A stretch of 11,046 nucleotides of DNA from Lysobacteraceae bacterium (GTDB lineage: Bacteria; Pseudomonadota; Gammaproteobacteria; Xanthomonadales; Xanthomonadaceae), in the NCBI GenBank assembly GCA_003449515.1, contig DMHI01000029.1:1-11046 (forward strand), written 5' to 3'. Each line of letters starts with the position of its first letter. Positions within the stretch are counted from its first letter, which is position 1. Below the pieces are notes generated by a model. The model did no database searches and was not told the DNA's origin. It saw nothing but the letters and a program-made list of their open reading frames with translations. Of this stretch, positions 1 to 5,967 are shown in pieces. The translations under genes were made by a program, and so were the position numbers.

Positions 1-238
1 TGCGCGGCTCCGCGCGCAGGGCGGCCAGCAGTTCCTGCCCGCCGCCGCCGGGCATCATCACGTCGGAGAGCACCAGGGTCGGCGGCTCGCGCAAGGCGAG
101 CGCGAAGGCGTCGACACCGTTCGCGGCCTCGACCACGCGGTAGCCGGCCGAGCGCAGCGTCGCCTTCAGCACGACGCGGATACTGGCATCGTCCTCGGCG
201 ACGAGGATGGTGGCGATGTCGCTTTCCGTCGGCTCCAT
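1..238 (-). CDS. CheY-like response regulator receiver domain (partial, runs off left edge)
   Basis: The first 79 codons of a minus-strand gene are present; its 3' end lies beyond the window. The visible protein is the front half of a receiver domain. An acidic pocket appears as E15-D16-D17 after a hydrophobic strand (ATILVAEDD). D59 in LVLSDVMMPGG is the expected phosphate acceptor. The active-site Thr/Ser and Lys strands are missing with the rest of the gene, so an output domain cannot be judged: it could be a stand-alone receiver, an effector-linked regulator or the front of a hybrid protein. The ATG at 238 is chosen because receiver folds start within about 10 residues of it and a TACACT -10-like element lies upstream. 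It lies 53 bases beyond the porin stop on the same strand, so read-through from the porin is possible. Family assignment is firm; partner kinase and role are unknown. Confidence 0.85.
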   Translation of the reverse strand, partial: MEPTESDIATILVAEDDASIRVVLKATLRSAGYRVVEAANGVDAFALALREPPTLVLSDVMMPGGGGQELLAALRAEPR

Positions 239-275
239 GCGTCCCCCGGCGCAGGGGCGAACCCCCCGGCGGACG

Positions 276-281
276 AGTGTA
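276..281 (-). promoter_or_regulatory. Putative -10 element (TACACT) for the receiver gene
   Basis: Reading the minus strand, GTTACACTCG contains TACACT, a 4-of-6 match to TATAAT including the conserved first T, second A and last T. It would place a transcript start near 269 and leave a leader of about 30 bases before the ATG at 238. No good -35 was seen. The leader holds a tiny GGGG-TTCG-CCCC hairpin (254-265) and a G-rich stretch close to the ATG that could act as the ribosome binding site. This is inference from the motif only. Confidence 0.35.
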
Positions 282-291
282 ACGGAGCGCC

Positions 292-1599
292 TCAGAACAC
301 GTATTGGGCGCGCAGAGCGAGCTGCGACGGATCGTCGCCCGTGGCGCGGTCGTGGCCCATCGTCCAGTTCAGCATGAAGCGGACGGCGTCGGTGGCGTAC
401 CAGTTCACGCCGAGCACCCAGCGCAGCACCTCGATCCCCGGCGCATCGATGAGACGCGCATGATCGACGCGGGCAACGGCCTCCCAGAGTCCGGTGCCGA
501 CATCGACCGGGGCGTCGAACGCGCCATCGCCCGTGTCGTATTCGCGCACGCCGCCGAAGAGATAGCCGGCCTGCAGGTAGCGCGTTTCGATCCGGCCATC
601 GCCGCCGGCACCGGCGATCGTGGCGCGCGTCCACTCGCCCTGCCAGTGGAATCCGCCCAGAGCACCGGCGAACTCGATGGCCGCCGCGCGCTGCTCGAAG
701 TCGACGCCGTCGAGGCTCTCGAACAGCAGCGCCTCGGCGCCGCGGCGACCGCCGTAGGCCACCTCGACGGCGGTGCCCGGCGTGTCGCGGCCACCGTTCT
801 CGAGGCTGTACCAGGCACCGAGATGCACGAGGCGATCGCCCTGCCGCAGCGGTGTCCAGGTGCCGCGCACCGCCGCACCCCAGCCCTCGTTGCGGCGGGT
901 GTTGTCCTCGCGCAGCGAGAACGCCGAGACACCGAACGTCCCCTGCGCGTACCCGGTGAGCAGGCCCACGCCCTGCTGCCACTGGCGGCTGTCGAACAAT
1001 GCCGCCGCCGAGCCGAAGCCGCGCTCGAGGGTGGACATGTCGTTCGAGCTGGTCAGCTCGTCCATCGAGCGGAAGGGCTTGAACTGGCCGATATAGAGCG
1101 TGGAGTCACCGAAGTCGCGCTCGATGTAGGCATTGCGCAGGTCGGCGATGCCACCCGATGTCTCGAGCTGCAGCACGTAGCCCCAATCGGCCGCCTCGCC
1201 CTCGATCTGGAAGCGCGCGCGGCGGAAGTCGGTGCCGCTGCTGGTCGATACCCGGTCGTCGCGGTTGGCGTAGGCGTCGAAGTGGAGGCGTCCGCCGATT
1301 TCGAAGGCCTGCGCGCGATCGGCGGATTCGACCGCCAGTCCCGGCCCCGCCTCCACCCCGGGCGCTGCCGGAGCGGCCGGTGTTCCGGGTGCCGTCGGCA
1401 CCGCAGCGCGCGCCTCCAGTGCGGCGAGTCGCGCCTGCAGCCGCGCCAGCTCGGTCCGCAGCGCCTCGACCTCCGCCGCCGACACGGCGACAGCCGCGGT
1501 CGCGTCCTCCGCGGCCGCGGCCGGGGCCGCGACGGCACAAACGAACAGCAGGGCGGCCACCAGGGGCGGTCGACGGAATGGCAGGACGGTCACGGACAT
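292..1599 (-). CDS. OprP/OprO-type (phosphate-selective) outer-membrane porin
   Basis: Predicted outer-membrane beta-barrel of 435 residues that would let phosphate or another anion cross the outer membrane. Residues 1-30 form a signal peptide (basic RR, hydrophobic core, AAA before ED). Residues 41-65 are a short heptad-like coiled coil (EVEALRTELARLQARL), followed by an Ala/Pro linker to about residue 90. The barrel begins at FEIGGRLHFDAY. Family-typical segments follow: RRARFQIEGE, YIGQFKPFRSMDELTSS, and a repeated pattern of alternating strands ending in a terminal Phe (ALRAQYVF), the usual barrel-assembly signal. The reading frame extends 20 codons further upstream to 1659, but the ATG at 1599 puts the signal peptide first. 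The gene follows the response regulator gene in the same direction with a 60-base gap holding a hairpin. The family fit (Phosphate-selective porin O and P) is good. Phosphate specificity itself is inferred from the family and from the pst genes next door. Confidence 0.85.
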   Translation of the reverse strand: MSVTVLPFRRPPLVAALLFVCAVAAPAAAAEDATAAVAVSAAEVEALRTELARLQARLAALEARAAVPTAPGTPAAPAAPGVEAGPGLAVESADRAQAFEIGGRLHFDAYANRDDRVSTSSGTDFRRARFQIEGEAADWGYVLQLETSGGIADLRNAYIERDFGDSTLYIGQFKPFRSMDELTSSNDMSTLERGFGSAAALFDSRQWQQGVGLLTGYAQGTFGVSAFSLREDNTRRNEGWGAAVRGTWTPLRQGDRLVHLGAWYSLENGGRDTPGTAVEVAYGGRRGAEALLFESLDGVDFEQRAAAIEFAGALGGFHWQGEWTRATIAGAGGDGRIETRYLQAGYLFGGVREYDTGDGAFDAPVDVGTGLWEAVARVDHARLIDAPGIEVLRWVLGVNWYATDAVRFMLNWTMGHDRATGDDPSQLALRAQYVF

Positions 1600-1636
1600 G
1601 CGGGCTCTGTGCGGTAGGAACGGGCAAGGGTGGGTA

Positions 1637-1653
1637 GGCCCGCGATGCGGGCC
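1637..1653 (-). repeat. Intercistronic hairpin between response regulator and porin
   Basis: A perfect inverted repeat GGCCCGC-GAT-GCGGGCC: a 7-bp all-G/C stem with a 3-base loop. It lies 7 bases after the response-regulator stop codon (on the minus strand) and about 38 bases before the porin ATG at 1599. The bases after it on the minus strand (TACCCACCC) have no T-run, so it is not a classic intrinsic terminator. It could stabilise transcript ends or attenuate. Confidence 0.5.
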
Positions 1654-1659
1654 GGACAC

Positions 1660-2343
1660 TCAAGCCGGCGGCGGATCGAGTCGATAGCCCATCCCGCGGA
1701 CCGTGGTGATCCACGAGGGCTGGCCGGGCGAGTCGAGCTTGGCGCGGAGGCGCCGGACGTAGACGTCGACGACGTTGGTGAGTGGATCGGTGTCGACGCC
1801 CCAGACGTTCGAGAGTATGCGTTCGCGGCTGAACATTCGCCCCGGCGCACTCATCAGCAGCTCGATCAGGGCGAGCTCCTTGGCGGTCAGGGCCAGCGGC
1901 CCGCCGGCGCGCCGCACTTCCATCCGCGTGCGATCGAAGACGAGGGTGCCGACCACCAGTTCGGCATCGCGCTGCACCAGCAGCGGCGGACGGCGCAACA
2001 AGGCTTCGATCCGGGCGAGGAGCTCGTCGAACGCGAACGGCTTGGTCAGGTAGTCGTCGGCGCCGCAACGCAGCCCCGCCACCCGCTCCTGCACGCCGCC
2101 CATCGCGGTGAGCATCAACACCGGCACGGCGACGCACTCAGCGCGGATCTGCTGGCACAAGGCCATGCCCGAGCTGCCCGGCAGCATCACGTCGACCAAG
2201 GCGAGGCCGAAGCCCCCCTGGCGCAGCAGCGGCAGGGCCTCCTCGGCGCTCCCCACGGCGGTGGGCGCATAACCCTCCGCGCGCAGACCGCGTTGCAGGA
2301 AGTCGGCCACGCGCGGATCGTCCTCGACGATCAGCAGCTTCAT
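1660..2343 (-). CDS. OmpR/PhoB-family DNA-binding response regulator
   Basis: Transcription factor of 227 residues paired with the kinase just upstream. The receiver domain (about 1-115) has the acidic pair D8/D9 in LLIVEDD, phosphate acceptor D51 in LALVDVMLPG, T79 in VLMLTA and K101 in DDYLTKPF. A C-terminal winged helix (about 128-225) contains LTAKELALIELLM, the recognition-helix segment TNVVDVYVRRLRAKLD and the ending WITTVRGMGYRL, all typical of the family. The ATG at 2343 is preferred over an in-frame GTG at 2352 because GAGGTGG lies at a suitable distance before it. It begins 10 bases after the kinase stop, implying co-transcription. The DVYVRRLRAKLD wing helix looks more like the CusR/CopR/QseB subgroup than PhoB itself, so I do not call it phoB. 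Target genes are unknown; the porin immediately downstream and the divergent pst operon are the obvious candidates. Confidence 0.93.
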   Translation of the reverse strand: MKLLIVEDDPRVADFLQRGLRAEGYAPTAVGSAEEALPLLRQGGFGLALVDVMLPGSSGMALCQQIRAECVAVPVLMLTAMGGVQERVAGLRCGADDYLTKPFAFDELLARIEALLRRPPLLVQRDAELVVGTLVFDRTRMEVRRAGGPLALTAKELALIELLMSAPGRMFSRERILSNVWGVDTDPLTNVVDVYVRRLRAKLDSPGQPSWITTVRGMGYRLDPPPA

Positions 2344-2353
2344 GCCCGCCACC

Positions 2354-3931
2354 TCACGCCGTCGCCCCGGTTGGCGTGGCGACGCCGGCTGGCGGCAACC
2401 CGAAGCTCACGCGCAGCCCGCCACCGGCGCGCGGCGTGAGCTCGACGCTGCCGCCCTGCGCCTCGACAATACGGCGGACGATGGCCAGCCCCACCCCCAT
2501 GCCCTGCGGATCGAGACGGCGCCCGGCCTCGCCGCGATAGTGCGGCTCGAATGCCCGCTCGAGCTCCTCATCGGCCATACCGGGCCCCTCGTCATCGACG
2601 TGGACGAGCACCGCATCGTCGTCGGACTCGATCGCCACCCGCACGCTGCTGCCGACCGGCGAGTAGCGCAGGGCGTTGTCGAGCACCACCACCAGCGCCT
2701 GCTGCAGGCGCTCGCGGTCGGCCTCGATCTCCAGCACCGGTGCGCCCTCGCCCAAGCCGAGCGCCACCCCGCGATGGGAGGCCACCGCCTGCATCTGCGC
2801 GACCGCCGGACGCACCACATCGATCATCGACCAGCGCCGCGGCGTGAAGGCGTACTCCAACGATCCGCCGCGCGCAGCGTCGAGCAGATCCTGCGTTCGA
2901 CCGCCCAACTCGCTCGCGGCTTCGGAGATCCGCCGCAACGCGTCGCGCTGCAGGGTGGGATCGCCGCGGCCGCGCAGCGCGAGATCGGCCTCGCCCCGGA
3001 TCACCGTCACCGGCGTGCGCAATTCATGACTGAGCTCGGCGAAGAACTGCCGGCGGCGCGCCTCGACGCCGAGCAGCGATTCGTAGGCCTGGGTGAGGGC
3101 ACGCGTGCGCTCGCCCACCAGTTCGTCGAGCTGGCGTTGCAGGGCGGCACTGCGGGCCTGCGCTTCGCCGATGCGCGACGCCAGCGAATCCATAAGCCGC
3201 CCGATCTTCGCGAACTCGTCGCCGCCGTCGAGTCCGCTGCGCGCTCCGTAGTCGCCGGATGCCAGCGCCCCGGTCAGTGCGGCAAGGCGGGCGAACGGAC
3301 GATCGAGGCGGCGCACGAAGTAGATCACCGCCAGCACCGCGAGCAGCAGCACGCCGAGCGACAGCCCGAGATTGGCCCAGCGCGAGCGCTCCAACGCCTC
3401 GGCCAGCAGGGCCGACTCACGCAGGCTGGCGGCCTCGTGGCGGTGCACGGCCTTCCCCAGCAGATCGCGCATGTCGCGTCCCGAAAGCTCATCGAACGCG
3501 AGGATGACCGAACGCCACTGCTCGTCCGGCGGCGTCCACGCGGCGGGGCGCTCGGCCTCGCGCAATGCCCGTTCGAGCGTGGCCACGTTCAGCGCCACCA
3601 GTTCGACATCCTCGCGCTCGCCCGAGATACCCGGGGCGGGCTCCAGCGGCGCCAGCGCGCGCAGCTCCTCGATGCTCGCCCACATCGCCGCCGTGAGGCG
3701 GTCGCGGATGGCCGGGTCGGCCTCGCCCACCAGCATCCGCTCGGCGAACCATGCCTTCAGACGCTGCTTGTTGCCGGCGATCTCCAGGTACTCGGCGAGC
3801 ATCCGGGTGGCGATCACGCTGCGCTCGGCGTGGTCGGCGGCCGAGGCCGCCGCCCACCAGGCGGACACCGACTGCGCCAGCGCCAGCAGGGCGACCAGCG
3901 CGAAGACGACGGCGAGCCGCGTGCGGATCAC
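2354..3931 (-). CDS. Sensor histidine kinase with large periplasmic domain
   Basis: Inner-membrane kinase of 525 residues that should phosphorylate the adjacent response regulator. Membrane segments lie at about 7-25 and 186-206. Between them is a periplasmic domain of roughly 160 residues, rich in Ala, Glu and Arg and apparently all-helical, with no sensor family I recognise. A HAMP linker follows (about 205-260), then a coiled coil, then the HisKA domain with H302 in ELSHELRTPVTVIRGEAD. The ATPase domain shows the N box LDNALRYSP (N419), DEGPG (447-451) and GMGVGLAIV (477-485). The start is GTG at 3931, supported by GGTGGAG a few bases upstream; an ATG is not available in the right place. 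It is separated by 37 bases from the secreted NTF2-like gene upstream and 10 from the regulator gene downstream. The layout differs from classical PhoR, which has a short membrane anchor and a cytoplasmic PAS domain. The signal sensed is unknown. Confidence 0.93.
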   Translation of the reverse strand: MIRTRLAVVFALVALLALAQSVSAWWAAASAADHAERSVIATRMLAEYLEIAGNKQRLKAWFAERMLVGEADPAIRDRLTAAMWASIEELRALAPLEPAPGISGEREDVELVALNVATLERALREAERPAAWTPPDEQWRSVILAFDELSGRDMRDLLGKAVHRHEAASLRESALLAEALERSRWANLGLSLGVLLLAVLAVIYFVRRLDRPFARLAALTGALASGDYGARSGLDGGDEFAKIGRLMDSLASRIGEAQARSAALQRQLDELVGERTRALTQAYESLLGVEARRRQFFAELSHELRTPVTVIRGEADLALRGRGDPTLQRDALRRISEAASELGGRTQDLLDAARGGSLEYAFTPRRWSMIDVVRPAVAQMQAVASHRGVALGLGEGAPVLEIEADRERLQQALVVVLDNALRYSPVGSSVRVAIESDDDAVLVHVDDEGPGMADEELERAFEPHYRGEAGRRLDPQGMGVGLAIVRRIVEAQGGSVELTPRAGGGLRVSFGLPPAGVATPTGATA

Positions 3932-3968
3932 GCCCGTCGCTCCACCGACCCACCGTCGCCGTCGAGCA

Positions 3969-4526
3969 TCAGCCGGCCTTGTAGGGCAGCGAGCTGTGGT
4001 GCAGGACGATGCGCAGCGCGCCGTCGTCGCCCTTCTTGAACTGCCAGGTCTTGTCGACGGTGGTCGTCGAGCCGTTGGCGTTGCTGATGGTCACGTTGCC
4101 CATCGTGGTGGCGGTATCGCCATGGATGTGGATGGCCACATTCTCGGCGCGACAGGCCGTCCAGCCCTTCAATGCGAAGCCGTTGTCGTTCGGGAACGCG
4201 CTGTTGCCGCCAACGAAATAGGCCAGCGCACCCTCGCGGGTGGTTCGGAAGGTCTGCGGGGCCTCGGTCAGGGTCGGCTTGAACAGCACGGGACCAAGGT
4301 TGTAGCCGTAGGCGGCATCGAGCACCTGGCCGGCCAGTGTGGCGGCGGCCTCGCGGCCGTCCTCGCGGAAGGCGGTGCTGATGCTCACCAGAGCATTGCA
4401 CCAGGCAGTCTGGGCGGCGATCACTTCCGCCTCGGTGACGTTGCTGTTGACCACCGGCACCGGCTTGGCGAAGGCGGGAGCGGCGAACAGGCTGGCAGTG
4501 GCGAGGGCGATCAGGGTGTTGCGCAT
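3969..4526 (-). CDS. Secreted NTF2/SnoaL-like protein of unknown function
   Basis: Exported protein of 185 residues with a signal peptide at 1-20 (MRNTLIALATASLFAAPAFA, cleavage likely after AFA). The mature part alternates helix and strand as in NTF2/SnoaL-like folds: an N-terminal helix EAEVIAAQTAWCNALVSIS, a central APQTFRTTREGALAYF segment, and C-terminal strands VAIHIHGDTATTMGNV, KTWQFKK and LRIVLHHSSLPY. Two cysteines (C43, C125) could form a disulfide. The ATG at 4526 has AAGGA eight bases upstream and gives a clean signal peptide; the frame stays open to about 4775 but that extension has no support. It is the first gene of the minus-strand cluster and diverges from pstS. I recall close relatives carrying the label 'phosphoribosyl-AMP cyclohydrolase', which an exported protein of this fold would not plausibly be. 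No catalytic motif is evident. It may bind a small periplasmic ligand; that is inference. Confidence 0.8.
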   Translation of the reverse strand: MRNTLIALATASLFAAPAFAKPVPVVNSNVTEAEVIAAQTAWCNALVSISTAFREDGREAAATLAGQVLDAAYGYNLGPVLFKPTLTEAPQTFRTTREGALAYFVGGNSAFPNDNGFALKGWTACRAENVAIHIHGDTATTMGNVTISNANGSTTTVDKTWQFKKGDDGALRIVLHHSSLPYKAG

Positions 4527-4635
4527 GGTCGGTATCCTTGAGGGCATCGGTGGGCCGGGGTCGATCCCGGCGCCGCCATTCCATCCGCAGCGCGGTGATG
4601 CGGCCGTCCCACCGCCATGACACGAAGCGCAGCGG

Positions 4636-4666
4636 CGGATGAAAATCCGATGAATCACGAAATCCG
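4636..4666. repeat. AAATCCG direct repeat with small inverted repeat
   Basis: AAATCCG occurs twice (4643-4649 and 4660-4666), 17 bases apart, in the only AT-richer patch of the divergent region. The first copy is also part of a perfect CGGAT-GAAA-ATCCG inverted repeat (4636-4649). It lies just upstream of the Pho box and about 110 bases before the minus-strand ATG at 4526. The spacing of under two helical turns would suit a tandem regulator site, but no known operator is recognised. Confidence 0.3.
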
Positions 4667-4672
4667 GCGTGT

Positions 4673-4701
4673 CTGTCATGGAATTGTTACATGTCTGACA
4701 C
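4673..4701 (+). promoter_or_regulatory. Pho box (PhoB-binding site) upstream of pstS
   Basis: Three 7-base units repeat at an exact 11-base period: CTGTCAT (4673-4679), TTGTTAC (4684-4690) and CTGACAC (4695-4701), separated by 4-base spacers GGAA and ATGT. The first unit is a perfect match to the Pho box half-site CTGTCAT; the others match at 4 and 5 of 7 positions. The site reads in the direction of pstS, 101 bases before its ATG. PhoB sites normally replace the -35 element. Exactly 10 bases after the second unit lies CATGCT (4701-4706), a poor but possible -10 that keeps the key A2 and T6. Activation of pst by phosphate starvation is established for this site type. Confidence 0.8.
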
Positions 4702-4801
4702 ATGCTTTCCGGCCCGCCGGACTCCGCCCCGGGGCCTGATCCGGGCCCGCCAGCGGCACCGCCCGCACCTTCCACTACCCGATCCGACGACGGAGCCCAC
4801 G

Positions 4802-5890
4802 ATGAACCCGACCCTGCTTCGCACCACGTTCGCCCTTGGCGCGGCCGGCCTGCTGGCCGCCTGCGGCGGGCCGACCAGCGCGCCCGCCACCGATGCCGCC
4901 GCGACCGCCGCGGCCCCGGCCGCCGCTCCGGCCGAGGCTCTCGACGTGACCGGTGCCGGCGCGTCCTTCGTGTTCCCGCTGTTGTCGAAGTGGTCGGGTG
5001 AATACGCCACCGCCACCGGCAACCGCATCAACTACCAGTCGATCGGCTCGGGCGGCGGCATCGCCCAGGCCAAGGCCGGCACGGTCGACTTCGGCTCCAC
5101 CGACGCCCCGCTCAAGCCCGAGGAGCTCGCTGAAGCCAACCTCGGCCAGTTCCCGTCGGTGATCGGCGGCGTGGTGCCGGTGGTCAACATCGACGGCGTC
5201 GCCGCCAACCAGCTGCGCCTCACCGGCCCGCTGCTGGCCGACATCTACCTCGGCAAGGTCACGCGCTGGAACGACCCGGCGATCGTCGAAGTCAATCCGG
5301 GGGTGACGCTGCCGGAGGCCGACATCAAGGTCGTCTACCGTTCGGACGGTTCGGGCACCACCTTCAACTTCGTCAATTTCCTCGGCCAGGTCAGCCCGGC
5401 GTGGAAGGAGACGGTGGGCGAGGCCGCAACCGCGGTGCGCTGGCCGACCGGCGTGGGTGGCCGTGGCAACGAGGGTGTCGCCGCGTTCACCAAGCAGCTC
5501 ACCGGCTCGATCGGCTACGTGGAACTGAGCTACGCGCTGCAGAACAACCTCACCACCGTGAGCCTGCAGAACGCCTCGGGCACCTGGGTCACGCCCAGCA
5601 TCGCCAGCTTCCAGGCCGCGGCCGCCAGCGCCGACTGGGCCACGGCGCAGGACTTCCACCTGCTGATCACCAACGCGCCGGGCACCGACGCCTGGCCGAT
5701 CGCGGCGACCAACTTCATCCTCGTCAGCAAGGCCCCGGGCAACCCGGCCCGCGCCCGCACCGCGCTCGAGTTCTTCAAGTGGGGCTACGCCAACGGCGAC
5801 GCCCGCGCCGAAGAGCTGGGCTACGTGCCGCTGCCGGATCCGCTGGTCGCGCAGGTCGAGGCCTACTGGGCCGAGAACTTCCGCTTCTGA
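4802..5890 (+). CDS. pstS: Phosphate ABC transporter substrate-binding lipoprotein PstS
   Basis: Captures inorganic phosphate in the periplasm and delivers it to PstCA; 362 residues. The N-terminus is a lipoprotein signal ending in LLAAC, making C21 the lipidated residue, followed by GG and an Ala/Pro/Thr-rich tether to about residue 46. The binding protein fold shows the expected phosphate-contact loops in order: TGAGASFVFPL (50-60), GSGGGIAQA (82-90), DFGSTDAPL (97-105), YRSDGSGTTFNF (179-190) and VGGRGNEGVA (218-227), then GSIGYVEL (235-242). The ATG at 4802 has GGAG six bases before it; an in-frame upstream ATG at 4691 falls inside the Pho box and is rejected. First gene of the pst operon, directly under the Pho box, 77 bases before pstC. 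The lipid anchor differs from E. coli PstS, which is freely periplasmic. Function is certain from motifs and context. Confidence 0.98.
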   Translation: MNPTLLRTTFALGAAGLLAACGGPTSAPATDAAATAAAPAAAPAEALDVTGAGASFVFPLLSKWSGEYATATGNRINYQSIGSGGGIAQAKAGTVDFGSTDAPLKPEELAEANLGQFPSVIGGVVPVVNIDGVAANQLRLTGPLLADIYLGKVTRWNDPAIVEVNPGVTLPEADIKVVYRSDGSGTTFNFVNFLGQVSPAWKETVGEAATAVRWPTGVGGRGNEGVAAFTKQLTGSIGYVELSYALQNNLTTVSLQNASGTWVTPSIASFQAAAASADWATAQDFHLLITNAPGTDAWPIAATNFILVSKAPGNPARARTALEFFKWGYANGDARAEELGYVPLPDPLVAQVEAYWAENFRF

Positions 5891-5897
5891 AGCCGCG

Positions 5898-5903
5898 TAC
5901 AAT
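5898..5903 (+). promoter_or_regulatory. Possible internal -10 element (TACAAT) before pstC
   Basis: TACAAT, a 5-of-6 match to the -10 consensus, lies 8 bases after the pstS stop codon in very GC-rich surroundings. No convincing -35 is seen 17 bases upstream. A transcript starting near 5910 would begin at the base of the 5912-5943 hairpin. It could give pstCAB-phoU a basal supply independent of PhoB, but chance occurrence cannot be excluded. Confidence 0.3.
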
Positions 5904-5911
5904 CCGTCCCC

Positions 5912-5943
5912 CGCGCGCCCGGTGCTGATGCCCCGGGCGCGCG
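5912..5943 (+). terminator. Strong intercistronic hairpin between pstS and pstC (attenuator or 3'-end stabiliser)
   Basis: A perfect 11-bp, all-G/C inverted repeat: CGCGCGCCCGG (5912-5922) and CCGGGCGCGCG (5933-5943) around a 10-base loop TGCTGATGCC. It is followed by TTCACTGTTACC, T-enriched but without the T-run of a strong intrinsic terminator. It sits 21 bases after the pstS stop and 24 before the pstC ATG. Such hairpins commonly protect the upstream mRNA or cause partial termination, giving more binding protein than membrane subunits. Which of the two applies cannot be told from sequence. Confidence 0.6.
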
Positions 5944-5967
5944 TTCACTGTTACCGGCAAAACTTCA

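Noticed and set aside
254..265. GGGG-TTCG-CCCC stem as a porin terminator
   Set aside because: A 4-bp stem with no following T-run is too weak to call a terminator; it may only be chance in GC-rich DNA.
1600..1659. Porin start at 1659, directly after the regulator stop
   Set aside because: It adds 20 residues (SGPHRGPTHPCPF...) ahead of the signal peptide and runs through the intercistronic hairpin.
2342..4039. Plus-strand open frame of 565 codons across the kinase gene, and one of 437 codons across the porin (304-1617)
   Set aside because: They mirror clearly recognisable minus-strand genes and have shadow-type composition, with no motif and no ribosome binding site.
3928..4623. Minus-strand 231-codon frame overlapping the NTF2-like gene
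   Set aside because: Frame-shifted shadow of the 3969-4526 gene; Arg/Gln/His-rich and without a recognisable fold.
4712..4765. Possible riboswitch or attenuator in the pstS leader
   Set aside because: Only a short GGGCC/GGCCC stem is seen in GC-rich sequence; no known aptamer core or leader peptide was recognised.
4527..4775. N-terminal extension of the NTF2-like protein to about 4775
   Set aside because: It would put some 80 residues before a clean signal peptide, crosses the Pho box, and the inner ATG at 4526 has an AAGGA at correct spacing.
4691..4801. N-terminal extension of PstS from an upstream in-frame ATG
   Set aside because: That ATG lies inside the Pho box, would bury the lipoprotein signal behind 37 residues, and lacks the GGAG that precedes the ATG at 4802.
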